Origin: Gemmatimonadales bacterium
GTDB lineage: Bacteria > Krumholzibacteriota > Krumholzibacteriia > LZORAL124-64-63
Assembly: GCA_019038745.1 (NCBI GenBank)
Contig: JAHOYV010000068.1
Coordinates: 1-64,000, forward strand
DNA: 64,000 nt
Direction of reading: 5' to 3'
The translations under genes and the position numbers were made by a program. Positions 7,913 through 16,672 of the stretch are shown piece after piece. The notes below the pieces were generated by a model that saw only the letters and a list, made by a program, of their open reading frames with translations, was not told the origin of the DNA and ran no database searches. Each line of letters begins with the position of its first letter. The stretch's first letter is position 1.

Positions 7913-10900
7913 TCCGTTATTTCGGAAGCCATCCCACTGCGGCGAATATCCTGATGATCGGTTTGATCGTACTGGGGCTCAACGCTTTGCCGAAGCTTCA
8001 GCGGGACACCTTCCCGGTGATTCCAGCAAAGGAAGTGGAGATCCGCGTCAACTATCCCGGCGCCACGCCGAGTGAGGTGGAGGATTCGATCAGCCAGCGC
8101 GTCGAAGACGCCCTCGACAGCGTCGCCGGGTTGGTCGAGATCCGCTGCGATGCCCGAGAGGGTATCGCCATCTGTACGGCGGAAATGCTTGCCGGTGCAA
8201 ATATGGACGAGTTCTTCAACGACGTGAAGTCGCAGGTCGAAGCCATCACCTCCTTCCCGGCGGATGTCGAGAAGCCATCCATCGTCAAGCTCGAGCGCAC
8301 CGCCTCGGTGGCAAGCATCGCCATAACGGGGAACATGACTCCCGAGGACCTCTACGCTTATGCCGTCAAGACCAAGGAGCGCCTCAAGCGCGACCCGCGA
8401 ATCGCCCAAGTCGTGGTGGCGGGATTCTCCGACCAGGATGTAACCATCGAGTTATCGTCGGAGGTCTTACGAAAATACGGGCTCAGTATCTCCGATATAC
8501 AGGCTGCCATTGTAGGTCAGAGCGTGGATCTCCCGGCGGGGATTATGCAGACGCAGGATGGAGACCTTATCGTGCGCTTTGCCGAGCAACGCCGCGCGCC
8601 GGCCGAGTTCGCCGACCTGATTGTCGTTTCCGGCCTATCCGGCGGACACATTCGACTCGGCGACATCGCCGATCTGCACACCATCTTCGACCGACCGGAA
8701 GAGAAGATCCTTTTCAACGGACAGCGGGCCGCGCTATTGGAGATCTCGAAGACCTACGATCAGGACAGTATACGCGTCATGGAGGCCATCCAGACGAACC
8801 TGGAGCGGGAACGCGCGATGGCCCCGCGGGGAGTCAGCTTGGAGGTCAGCTCGGATGTTACCAGCAATATCCGGGATCGGTTGCGCATCCTCGCGAGCAA
8901 CGGCGCGCAGGGCCTGGTGCTGGTGTTCTTGACAATGTGGCTCTTCTTCTCGTTCCGCTTCAGCTTCTGGGTCACGATGGGTCTGCCGGTGTCGTTCCTG
9001 GCATCGATCTTCATCATGGAAGCGCTCGGCTACACACTCAACATGATGACCCTGGTTGGACTCCTGGTTGCCATCGGCCTCTTGATGGATGATGCCATCA
9101 TCATCTCCGAGAACATCGCGGCGCATCTGCGGCGCGGCAAAAAACCGCTGGAGGCGGCGATCGAGGGAACCCGGCAAGTAATGCCGGGCGTGGTCTCGTC
9201 CTTTCTTACGACGGCACTGATTGTGGGGCCGCTCGCCTTCCTGTCCGGCAAGATGGGCGCGGTACTCAAGTACATGCCGGCAGTCCTGTTGATCACGCTT
9301 GTTGTCAGTCTGGTCGAAGCGTTCTTGATCCTGCCGGCGCACTTGCGCCATTCCATGAAAAACATGGACCCAAATAATCGTGGCAGGTTTCAGTCCTGGT
9401 TCGACTCCCGCTTCGAGAGGATGCGGGACGGTTTGTTCTTGCCCCTTGTCGACAAGGTTATCCACAGGCCCTATCTGTCACTCGGCGTTATGATTGCGCT
9501 GGTCCTCATTTCGTTCGCCACAATTCCGGCCGGTTGGTTGAAGTACCGGGCATTCCCGGACTTGGAAAGCGACATCATCCAATCGCGCATCCTGCTTCCC
9601 CAGGGAACACCGATAGAGCTCACCGAAGAGATTGTTGGTGGGGTTGTCAGCGCGCTCGAACAGCTGGACGGCGAGTTTTCAGAGAGACAGTCCGGCGGGA
9701 ATCGGATGGTGAGAAACGTCTCGGTACTCTATAACGTCAATGTAGATGCGTTCGAAAGTGGGCCCCATCTGGCAACGGTAAGTGCTGATCTGCTGCCGGC
9801 CGAAGAGCGCAACGGCACGGTGGACGAAATGATCGGGCGCTGGCGGGAACTCGTCGGCGATGTGCCGGATGTCATCTCGCTGAAATTCACCGACAAGGAA
9901 CGCGGAGTTGCTGGCAAGGCAATCGACCTGCGCATACAGGGTCGCCAGCTGGAAACCCTGAAGCAGGCATCCCTCGAGCTGCAAGGTTACCTGGCTGGTT
10001 TTTCCGGAATAGCAGACCTCTCCGACGACCTCCGCCCCGGCAAGCCTGAAGTGCGTATTCACATGAAGAACTCGGCGGGCAGCTTCGGCGTCAGCGCGCG
10101 CAGCATCGCCGATGCGGTGCGGGGCGCGCTGCACGGCGGCACCGGAACGGAAGTGCTGCTGGGCGGTGAACCTCATGACCTCACTATCCGCCTGGCGGCC
10201 TCGGATCGAAGTAGCGTGGAAGATCTGCGTTACCTCGACGTCCGATCTGCCGACGGCAGCCTGGTCCCTCTAAGCGCTGTCACCGACATCGTGGAAACCC
10301 GGGGCTTTGCCCGTATCCACCGAGTCAACGGCCAGCGCACGGTCACCGTCCAGGGCGCAATCGATACCAAGGTGGCCAACACACGTGAGATCATGGGTAA
10401 CCTGAAAAGAAACTTTATCCCTCAGCTCAAGAAGAAGTACCCAGGGGTCCGTTTCTCATCCCAGGGGCAAGACAAGGATAGCGCTGATACCGGGAATTCT
10501 CTGAAGACCAACCTGCTGATGGGTCTGATCGGTGTCTTCCTGATCCTCGCGTTCCAGTTCCGTAACTACGTTCAGCCCTTTGCCGTACTTCTGGCGATCC
10601 CAATGGGTCTGATCGGTATCGTTTGGGGACACCTGGCCCTGGGGCTGGATCTGACCATGCCCAGCCTGGTTGCCTTCGCCACCCTGGCCGGTGTGGTGGT
10701 GAACGACAATATTCTTCTCGTTACTTTCCTGAAGGAGCGCCTTGCCGAGGGTGCGAACGTCGCCGAAGCCGGGCGGCAGGCGGCTCGTGATCGCTTCCGC
10801 CCGATCGTGCTGACGTCGTTGACCACCATCGCGGGATTGTTGCCCCTGCTCCTAGAAACAAGCACACAGGCGCAGCTGTTGATCCCGCTCGTCGCCAGCC

Positions 10901-11034
10901 TGGCGTTCGGCCTGGCCACCGCGACGGTCACATCACTGTTTCTGGTCCCGGCCTTCTTTGTCGTTTTGAATGACGTGGGTCTCCTTGAGTCGAATTCCGC
11001 CGGAGAGCGAGATAGCGGCAAATATTTGGGCTGA
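7909..11034 (+). CDS. RND efflux transporter, inner-membrane pump (AcrB/MdtC-like)
   Basis: A 1041-residue protein, the usual length for HAE1/HME-type RND pumps driven by the proton gradient. A TM near the N-terminus is followed by the first periplasmic loop (G-A-T-P-S-E-V-E-D-S-I repeat-type porter domain), a TM block with V-A-I-G-L-L-M-D-D-A-I-I-I-S-E-N-I carrying the acidic TM4 pair, a second large loop, and a final TM block (V-V-V-N-D-N-I-L-L-V; F-R-P-I-V-L-T-S-L-T-T-I-A-G-L-L-P). The gene overlaps the adaptor by four bases. No outer-membrane TolC-type gene and no regulator are adjacent, so the pump probably uses a channel encoded elsewhere. Substrate class (drug, metal, lipid) cannot be told from the sequence. 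Confidence 0.93.
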   Translation: MIRYFGSHPTAANILMIGLIVLGLNALPKLQRDTFPVIPAKEVEIRVNYPGATPSEVEDSISQRVEDALDSVAGLVEIRCDAREGIAICTAEMLAGANMDEFFNDVKSQVEAITSFPADVEKPSIVKLERTASVASIAITGNMTPEDLYAYAVKTKERLKRDPRIAQVVVAGFSDQDVTIELSSEVLRKYGLSISDIQAAIVGQSVDLPAGIMQTQDGDLIVRFAEQRRAPAEFADLIVVSGLSGGHIRLGDIADLHTIFDRPEEKILFNGQRAALLEISKTYDQDSIRVMEAIQTNLERERAMAPRGVSLEVSSDVTSNIRDRLRILASNGAQGLVLVFLTMWLFFSFRFSFWVTMGLPVSFLASIFIMEALGYTLNMMTLVGLLVAIGLLMDDAIIISENIAAHLRRGKKPLEAAIEGTRQVMPGVVSSFLTTALIVGPLAFLSGKMGAVLKYMPAVLLITLVVSLVEAFLILPAHLRHSMKNMDPNNRGRFQSWFDSRFERMRDGLFLPLVDKVIHRPYLSLGVMIALVLISFATIPAGWLKYRAFPDLESDIIQSRILLPQGTPIELTEEIVGGVVSALEQLDGEFSERQSGGNRMVRNVSVLYNVNVDAFESGPHLATVSADLLPAEERNGTVDEMIGRWRELVGDVPDVISLKFTDKERGVAGKAIDLRIQGRQLETLKQASLELQGYLAGFSGIADLSDDLRPGKPEVRIHMKNSAGSFGVSARSIADAVRGALHGGTGTEVLLGGEPHDLTIRLAASDRSSVEDLRYLDVRSADGSLVPLSAVTDIVETRGFARIHRVNGQRTVTVQGAIDTKVANTREIMGNLKRNFIPQLKKKYPGVRFSSQGQDKDSADTGNSLKTNLLMGLIGVFLILAFQFRNYVQPFAVLLAIPMGLIGIVWGHLALGLDLTMPSLVAFATLAGVVVNDNILLVTFLKERLAEGANVAEAGRQAARDRFRPIVLTSLTTIAGLLPLLLETSTQAQLLIPLVASLAFGLATATVTSLFLVPAFFVVLNDVGLLESNSAGERDSGKYLG

Positions 11035-11076
11035 TTCAGCGGTCGAAAATTCAGGATTCCGATACAATAGGATACA

Positions 11077-11100
11077 GGCCGAAGCCACAAGGCTCCGGCC
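11077..11100. terminator. Hairpin between convergent RND and EF-hand genes
   Basis: GGCCG-A-AGCC, loop ACAA, GGCT-C-CGGCC forms a stem with one internal mismatch between the two convergent genes. There is no T-run on either strand, so if it terminates transcription it may need Rho or act as a 3'-end stabiliser. Confidence 0.4.
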
Positions 11101-11110
11101 CGTTGCAGAT

Positions 11111-11521
11111 TCAAGCGTAGGAGATAAGGCTTCTCTCCAGGGACTCGGAATCCTCTTCGCTGTCGGAAAACAGACTACTCAGGTCCATCTGCTCCATGCC
11201 TCCAAAGCTTCTGCCGGAGGCCATCATTCCACCACCAGGGCCTCCTTGAGACCTACCCTGGGGCCGGCCGGCTGCGAATTCAGCGAAACTCAAAGCGCCG
11301 TCACCGTCACTATCCATTTTCGCCATGATATCTTCGGATGACGGGCCGTTTTCTCCCATTTTTTCCGCCATCATGTCGGCCATTGTCTGCAGCTCGGTTG
11401 TGCTGAGGATGCCATCACCGTCTGCGTCGAGCTTATTGAAGGACTGTTCGGGACCTGGCCGTCCTTGGGCGCCTTGCATGCCCATCATGCCGCCGCCCAT
11501 TCCTGAAATGGATTGGATCAT
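11111..11521 (-). CDS. EF-hand calcium-binding protein, Gly/Met-rich
   Basis: About 136 residues. The start is the ATG preceded by a perfect AGGAGG; the reading frame upstream of it has no ribosome site. Two canonical EF-hand loops are visible: D-A-D-G-D-G-I-L-S-T-T-E at about residues 32-43 and D-S-D-G-D-G-A-L-S-F-A-E at about 74-85, flanked by G-G-G-M-M-G-M-Q-G and G-G-P-G-G-G-M-M stretches. No signal peptide. Bacterial EF-hand proteins of this kind (Gly-rich, XopAG-like or calmodulin-like) are usually calcium buffers or sensors of unknown partner. It is convergent with the RND pump. Confidence 0.8.
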   Translation of the reverse strand: MIQSISGMGGGMMGMQGAQGRPGPEQSFNKLDADGDGILSTTELQTMADMMAEKMGENGPSSEDIMAKMDSDGDGALSFAEFAAGRPQGRSQGGPGGGMMASGRSFGGMEQMDLSSLFSDSEEDSESLERSLISYA

Positions 11522-11641
11522 GAAATGCCTCCTTTCGAGCCCGGTGATTTTACAAACCGGGCCTGTGTTGATCCGGCCACGTGCCGGTTCATTGAGAGAA
11601 GAAGGAGCATGATCCATTCCCGTGTCTGTTGTGAAAATGTA

Positions 11642-12352
11642 TCAGGTCTCATCGGCCATGAGCATATAGCCTTCGCCGCGCACTGTTCTGATAAACAGCG
11701 GGTGGTGGGCCTTATCCCCCAATTTTTGTCGAATGCGAGCGATCCGCAGATCTATCGAACGATCACGGCTGTCGTAGGCCAGCCCACGCAGGTGCCGGGA
11801 GATGGTGTCGCGACTCACCACGGAACCGGGTTGCTTGGCCAGCACACTGAGCAGTTCGAATTCAGCGTCGGTAAACGAGATGGCCTGGTTATTCACCGTA
11901 ACGGTCCTAGAGCCTGTCAGAAGTTGGATGCCGGGCGTATGCCTGTGCCCTTGTCGACGAAGCAGGGATCTGACTTGTGCCATCACCCTGCGAGAATCGG
12001 ACGGGCGGCGCACCACTGCATCGGCGCCAAGCTCCAGGGCAACCGATTCCTCCCATTCGGAAAAGTCTTCGTGGATCAGGAAAATGGCACTGTTCGGACA
12101 GGCAGAGCGAAAGTTGCGGCAGCAAGCCAATGCGCCCTCCTGATCTCCATGGATGCTCAGTATCACCAGATCTGGCGGTTCATTGGTAGGCCGGGCCAAA
12201 CCCTCTTCCTCAAACTTGCTGGAGACGACGTGGATATCATCGGCTTCCAAAGCAATTTTCAGGTTTTCGTTACTGATGTCGTCAAACTCGACAATGTGGG
12301 CGATCCATTTATTGTTCGGCAAACCGGGACACCTTTCAGGGATGGGAGGCAA
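11642..12352 (-). CDS. OmpR-type response regulator with degenerate receiver
   Basis: About 236 residues: an N-terminal receiver-like domain (about 18-125) and a C-terminal winged-helix DNA-binding domain (about 140-235) with the family signature F-T-D-A-E-F-E-L-L-S-V-L-A, then R-S-I-D-L-R-I-A-R-I-R-Q-K-L-G and R-T-V-R-G-E-G-Y. In the receiver the phosphoacceptor Asp is Ser66 (P-D-L-V-I-L-S-I-H) and the conserved Lys-Pro is Arg116-Pro, while the acidic pair at 24-25 survives. It therefore probably cannot be phosphorylated in the usual way. No histidine kinase is adjacent. No ATG lies near the N-terminus; TTG at 12352 is used here and TTG at 12322 is an alternative. Confidence 0.8.
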   Translation of the reverse strand: MPPIPERCPGLPNNKWIAHIVEFDDISNENLKIALEADDIHVVSSKFEEEGLARPTNEPPDLVILSIHGDQEGALACCRNFRSACPNSAIFLIHEDFSEWEESVALELGADAVVRRPSDSRRVMAQVRSLLRRQGHRHTPGIQLLTGSRTVTVNNQAISFTDAEFELLSVLAKQPGSVVSRDTISRHLRGLAYDSRDRSIDLRIARIRQKLGDKAHHPLFIRTVRGEGYMLMADET

Positions 12353-12509
12353 TACCCTACCAAACGTCTAGCCTGTAATTTTCCAGCGAAATATTTACCT
12401 TTGCGCGAATCTTTGCGCAGATCGTGTCCCCAAAACGCGCTCAATGTGGTATATTTATTAGTGCCTTTGTTAGAATAACTTGGTTCTGTATAGCGAATTG
12501 GAGGTCAGG

Positions 12510-13208
12510 ATGAAGATTTTAGCTATTGCGTTTCTGGTTGTTGCCTGCACTGGAATCATCATACCCGGCTTGTCTTTCGCCTGGGAAGACCCACCCGTTG
12601 GGACCAGTGTGCTGATGACTGCTTCGTGCTCTGGAGACGATGTGGTCCTGTCCATCGATTTCAACGTGACCCAGGAGCCGGGCGCCCAGTTCGTCGGCTG
12701 GATCGTCGAACGGACGGTCATTGGCCTCTGCGTCGAAGAGGCCTGGGTGACCGAAGTATTGCCCTGGCCGGCTCTCGGGGAAACCCACCTCGACCTGACG
12801 ATTACTCCCGAAATCGGGTTTTTTGACGCGATCTACCGGATCTGGGCCGTGGACGTCGATGACAACGAGGTGTTCATCTACTGGCCCCAGCGACACAACT
12901 ACGCCCATGCTGATTGTCTGCCTGGCCCGACTACGGTTGGGTACTTCGTTTACTATGGCGACAATGTTTATTTCGAGGCCTGTACGGACCTCTGCTGGCC
13001 GGGTTTGTCGCCGTTCGATGGAATCTATCCCGATGGTGCTGAGGAGCTGATCGGAACGGGTCAACTGATGAACCTGTACGGGGAGTTGTTCAGTGGGATG
13101 GAGGGAGACTTCATCCATTCCACGGGAATGGCGCCGAGTTCGTTCACCTGTGAACCGGTGAGCAACGGCGTGACGACCTGGGATGGATTGAAGGCGCAGT
13201 TCAGGTGA
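12510..13208 (+). CDS. Exported hypothetical protein
   Basis: A 232-residue protein with a signal peptide (MKILAIAFLVVACTGIII, cleavage near SFA). I do not recognise the family. The mature part is acidic, aromatic-rich and beta-looking, with W-E-D-P-P-V-G-T-S-V near the start and six or so cysteines (CSGDD, GLCVEE, ADCLPG, EACTDLCWPG, FTCEP), which suggests disulfide-bonded folding in the periplasm or outside. The ATG is preceded by GGAGG with 5-base spacing; an upstream in-frame ATG is less likely. It stands alone between two minus-strand genes. Confidence 0.7.
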   Translation: MKILAIAFLVVACTGIIIPGLSFAWEDPPVGTSVLMTASCSGDDVVLSIDFNVTQEPGAQFVGWIVERTVIGLCVEEAWVTEVLPWPALGETHLDLTITPEIGFFDAIYRIWAVDVDDNEVFIYWPQRHNYAHADCLPGPTTVGYFVYYGDNVYFEACTDLCWPGLSPFDGIYPDGAEELIGTGQLMNLYGELFSGMEGDFIHSTGMAPSSFTCEPVSNGVTTWDGLKAQFR

Positions 13209-13225
13209 TATGGAAACACCAGGAA

Positions 13226-13597
13226 TCAGGGAACAGGAAGTAGAATCCATTCCTCCGCCTCTATCCTGTTATCAAATATTCGTAATTCATAGGGCAGATC
13301 CTTGGCTGCCTAGATAAATTCAGAAGCAATCGCCGAATGGAAGAGAGAATCAACAACCAATGCCGTTTTCGACCTCGTAACATTGGGTGGATAAGTGTTC
13401 GAAAGAGTTTCGGCAAAGATCTTTAGATCCTGGTGTCTGATATTCGCTATTTTGGCTTCAAAAACCCAGATGTCATTCTTTTTCGAGTAATCTTCGCGGG
13501 AAAAAAGTTCCTTGATGGCCGACATGATCTGCAGGGAATCAACATCATTTTTGAAGGTAACCAGAAGGTAATTTTCTAAGGAACTGACCTGGTACAT
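13226..13597 (-). pseudogene. SpoIIAA/STAS-like small protein interrupted by an in-frame amber codon
   Basis: From the ATG of MYQVSSLENYLLV the frame runs 95 codons to a TAG at 13310-13312, then stays open in the same frame for another 27 codons to a TGA at 13226-13228. The read-through part (A-A-K-D-L-P-Y-E-L-R-I-F-D-N-R, then E-A-E-E-W-I-L) looks like the natural last strand and helix of the same alpha/beta fold, which resembles single-domain SpoIIAA-like (STAS-related) proteins. So the gene carries one nonsense codon and no frameshift: a recent nonsense mutation, a sequencing error, or amber read-through. Other genes in this window use TAG as a normal stop (for example the RRM gene). No function can be assigned. 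Confidence 0.6.
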
Positions 13598-13843
13598 GCC
13601 CCGCACATCCCATCCCACGTTAACTTAGTTATTCATATTGAAGTTACGAGCTATCGGCAATTGCTGAACCCTTGCCCAAAACCGCCATCGACAACCCAAC
13701 CATTTAGCGTTCACCCATGAAATATATTTTCCGAGTGAAGGCAAGCTAACATAATTCTGTGTACGCCTCCACCGAAATCAGTGGCACTTCAAGTACAATT
13801 TATTTTATTAAATAAAAAAACTTTGCAGGCCGGGGATTTTAGC

Positions 13844-13860
13844 CCACTTTATATAAGTGG
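13844..13860. promoter_or_regulatory. Inverted repeat upstream of the purine operon
   Basis: CCACTT-TATAT-AAGTGG, a perfect 6-5-6 inverted repeat, lies about 67 bases before the first gene of the plus-strand purine operon within an A/T-rich 300-base gap. The rest of this gap (13619-13926) has no gene; it shows A/T-rich promoter-like sequence but no convincing -35/-10 pair. A candidate operator, possibly for the YheO-like regulator of the same operon; this link is inference. Confidence 0.4.
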
Positions 13861-13926
13861 ATTGGTCTCTTTTCCCACTAATCAGTTTTCAAATCCATCT
13901 GAACTGGATAACGCCGGGAGAACCCC

Positions 13927-15384
13927 ATGGATATGACCCTCAGCAAAATCAACGAATTCGTCGTCGCCAAAGCTGCCGCCAGATGCAAGGAAAAGGGGAT
14001 AATCATCCCTACCCTGGCCCAGATGATGGATCCCTCTTTAATACCCCAGGACATCCAGGATAAATTGAAAAAGGTGGGGTTATTGGATTTCGATCCCTTG
14101 AACCTTTTCCGCATCACCTGGAAAAACGACCATGAAAGTGGTCTATTCAATGAGGGCAATTGGGTTGAATTTCCTTCCGAGATAACCGGCGTAAACGCCC
14201 GTATCATCGGTTTGGTGGGAAAATGGTTCCCCACGGGATCCCACAAGGTGGGCGCTGCTTTTGCCTGTCTGGTTCCCCGTCTGGTCACCGGCGAATTCGA
14301 CCCCACCAGCCAACTGGCCGTTTGGCCCAGCACGGGCAATTACTGTCGGGGCGGAGCCTTTGACTCAAAGCTTTTGGGTTGCCACTCGGTGGCCATCCTG
14401 CCCGAAGAAATGAGTCAGGAACGTTTCGATTGGTTGAACAACGTGGCGGATGAAACCATTGCCACACCCGGTTGCGAATCCAACGTCAAGGAAATCTACG
14501 ACAAATGCTGGGAATTGAGGGCAACTCGGCCCGAATGCGTGATTTTCAATCAGTTCGACGAGTTTGGCAACCCGATCTGGCATTACAACGTGACCGGCAA
14601 TATTATCGAGGAGCTCTTCAATAAGCTGGCCAAGCCCGGTCAACGCCTGGGCGCCTATGTCTCCTCCACCGGTTCGGCCGGCACCATCGCAGCCGGTGAT
14701 TTCCTGCGCACCAAACATCCGGACATGATTGTGACGGCGACCGAAGCCCTGCAATGCCCCACCCTGTATTCCTGTGGCTTTGGCGGCCACCGAATTGAAG
14801 GCATCGGCGACAAACACGTGCCCTGGGTGCACAACGTCCGAAACACCGACATGATCAGTGCCGTGGATGACCAGCAGACCATGGATCTATTGCGTCTCTT
14901 CAATGAAGACGTAGGCCAAAAGGCCTTGGCCGAAATGGGTGTTGATCAGGACTTGATCGAAAAGCTGCCCCTGTTGGGCATCAGCAGTATTTGTAATCTC
15001 GTTTCTTCCATTCAGGTCGCCAAGTACTACGACATGGATGGCCGGGATATAATTTTCCTGCCCCTGACCGACTCGGCCGAAATGTATAGCAGCCGTTTGA
15101 TCGAATTGACCGAGCAACAAGGAATCTACGACCGTGATCAGGCCCTCCGTGATCACGCTCGTTGGCTGCAAGGGACAACCCCGGATTATTTGCGTGAACT
15201 GAGCTACCATGACCGGAAAACCCTGCACAATTTCAAGTACTTCACTTGGGTAGAGCAACAGGGGCGCACCGTTGAGGAATTGAGGCAATTGTGGGATCGG
15301 GATTTCTGGACGGAAACGTTCAACGTCACCGATCACTGGGACAAACGCATCAACGAATTCAATGAGCGGGTTAATTCAGCCTAA
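13927..15384 (+). CDS. Fold-type II PLP-dependent enzyme linked to YgeY/YgeW
   Basis: A 485-residue cytoplasmic PLP enzyme of the cysteine synthase/tryptophan synthase-beta superfamily. The presumed Schiff-base lysine is Lys107 in P-T-G-S-H-K-V-G-A-A, the substrate-site loop is W-P-S-T-G-N-Y-C-R-G-G (about 138-148), and a phosphate-binding loop S-S-T-G-S-A-G-T-I-A-A-G is near 246-257. It is about 90 residues longer than 2,3-diaminopropionate ammonia-lyase (YgeX) and does not resemble it in sequence, though it occupies the YgeX position next to YgeY and YgeW. A beta-elimination or ammonia-lyase role on an amino acid made from purine breakdown is likely but not shown. GGGAGA precedes the ATG; the gene opens the operon. 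Confidence 0.75.
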   Translation: MDMTLSKINEFVVAKAAARCKEKGIIIPTLAQMMDPSLIPQDIQDKLKKVGLLDFDPLNLFRITWKNDHESGLFNEGNWVEFPSEITGVNARIIGLVGKWFPTGSHKVGAAFACLVPRLVTGEFDPTSQLAVWPSTGNYCRGGAFDSKLLGCHSVAILPEEMSQERFDWLNNVADETIATPGCESNVKEIYDKCWELRATRPECVIFNQFDEFGNPIWHYNVTGNIIEELFNKLAKPGQRLGAYVSSTGSAGTIAAGDFLRTKHPDMIVTATEALQCPTLYSCGFGGHRIEGIGDKHVPWVHNVRNTDMISAVDDQQTMDLLRLFNEDVGQKALAEMGVDQDLIEKLPLLGISSICNLVSSIQVAKYYDMDGRDIIFLPLTDSAEMYSSRLIELTEQQGIYDRDQALRDHARWLQGTTPDYLRELSYHDRKTLHNFKYFTWVEQQGRTVEELRQLWDRDFWTETFNVTDHWDKRINEFNERVNSA

Positions 15385-15443
15385 GTGGCCACCCGGCAGG
15401 GTAATGAACCGCGTTGAATCGGGTCCAATCAGGAGGCTGTAAG

Positions 15444-16649
15444 ATGCAGGATTTCAACAAAATACTGGAAAAGGCACAGGAATACAAAGCGGATATGTCT
15501 CAGTTTTTAAGGGACATGGTGCGTATTCCCAGTGAAAGTTGCGATGAACAAAAGGTTGTTTTACGCATCAAGGAAGAGATGGAAAAAGTCGGCTTCGACA
15601 AGGTTGAAATCGACCCCATGGGTAATATTCACGGCACAATCGGTCATGGAAAAACGCTCATTGCTTATGATGCCCACATCGACACGGTCGGAGTCGGCAA
15701 CATGGACAACTGGAAGCATGACCCCTATGAAGGCTTTGAAGATGACGAAATCATCATCGGCCGAGGGACCAGTGATCAAGAGGGTGGCATGGCGTCCATG
15801 GTATACGCCGGCAAGATCATCAAGGATCTTGGTCTTGAGGATGAATACACGCTGGTCATGGTCGGCTCCGTGATGGAAGAGGACTGTGACGGCCTTTGCT
15901 GGCAATACATCGTCAAGGAAATGGACCTCAAACCCGACTTCGTCATCTCCACCGAACCCACCGACGGCGGCATCTACCGCGGCCAGCGTGGACGCATGGA
16001 GATCAAGGTGACCACCAGCGGCATCAGTTGCCATGGTTCGGCCCCCGAACGTGGCGACAACGCAATCTTCAAAATGGCACCCATTCTGGGTGAACTGGAA
16101 GAGTTGCACACGAAACTGATCTCGGATGATTTCCTGGGCAAGGGCTCTCTGACGGTGTCGGAAGTGTTCTTCTCGTCCCCTTCGCGCTGTGCCGTTGCCG
16201 ACGGATGTACGGTTTCCATCGATCGTCGCCTGACCAAGGGTGAGGACAAGGAATATGCCCTTGGACAGATTCGCGATTTGCCCTCGGTGAAGAAAGCCGA
16301 TGCCAAGGTCGAAATGTACACCTATGAACGGCCGGCCTACACGGGCCTGGTCTATCCTACGGACTGCTACTTCCCTTCGTGGGTTGTGGAAGAGGATCAG
16401 GTGGCTTGCCGATCGGTAGCCGAAACCTACGAGAAGCTGTTCAACAAGGCGCCGCGGATCGACAAGTGGACATTCTCCACCAACGGCGTCTCCATTACCG
16501 GCTTTTATGGAATCCCGACCATTGGTTTCGGGCCGGGCAAAGAGGCCGAAGCCCACGCACCCAACGAGAAAACCTGGAAAGAGGATCTCGTTACCTGTGC
16601 CGCTCTCTATGCCGCGCTTCCCAAGGTGTATCTGAGTAATAGCAAATGA
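15444..16649 (+). CDS. ygeY: YgeY-type M20 metallohydrolase (selenium-metabolism-linked)
   Basis: About 401 residues, a member of the M20/ArgE-DapE dizinc hydrolases of the YgeY subgroup found with YgeW and the selenium-dependent molybdenum hydroxylases. Metal and catalytic motifs: A-Y-D-A-H-I-D-T-V (His, Asp), [13 protein letters not shown] (bridging Asp), V-M-E-E-D-C-D-G (Glu pair) and [16 protein letters not shown]. It probably hydrolyses an amide or ureido/carbamoyl bond of a purine-derived intermediate. The start is the ATG 7 bases after AGGAGG; an in-frame ATG ten codons upstream lacks a site. It sits between the PLP enzyme and YgeW in the same operon. Confidence 0.88.
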   Translation: MQDFNKILEKAQEYKADMSQFLRDMVRIPSESCDEQKVVLRIKEEMEKVGFDKVEIDPMGNIHGTIGHGKTLIAYDAHIDTVGVGNMDNWKHDPYEGFEDDEIIIGRGTSDQEGGMASMVYAGKIIKDLGLEDEYTLVMVGSVMEEDCDGLCWQYIVKEMDLKPDFVISTEPTDGGIYRGQRGRMEIKVTTSGISCHGSAPERGDNAIFKMAPILGELEELHTKLISDDFLGKGSLTVSEVFFSSPSRCAVADGCTVSIDRRLTKGEDKEYALGQIRDLPSVKKADAKVEMYTYERPAYTGLVYPTDCYFPSWVVEEDQVACRSVAETYEKLFNKAPRIDKWTFSTNGVSITGFYGIPTIGFGPGKEAEAHAPNEKTWKEDLVTCAALYAALPKVYLSNSK

Positions 16650-16672
16650 GGGGTCAAATGAAGGAGTTTGCC

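Noticed and set aside
13870-13926. Sigma54-type (-24/-12) promoters before the purine operon or wecB
   Set aside because: A GG...GC pair with the right 10-base spacing was not found, although TTGCA-like fragments occur at 13823 and near 51880.
15561-16556. 331-codon open frame antisense to ygeY
   Set aside because: Shadow of ygeY; no start context, His/Asp-rich composition typical of antisense frames.
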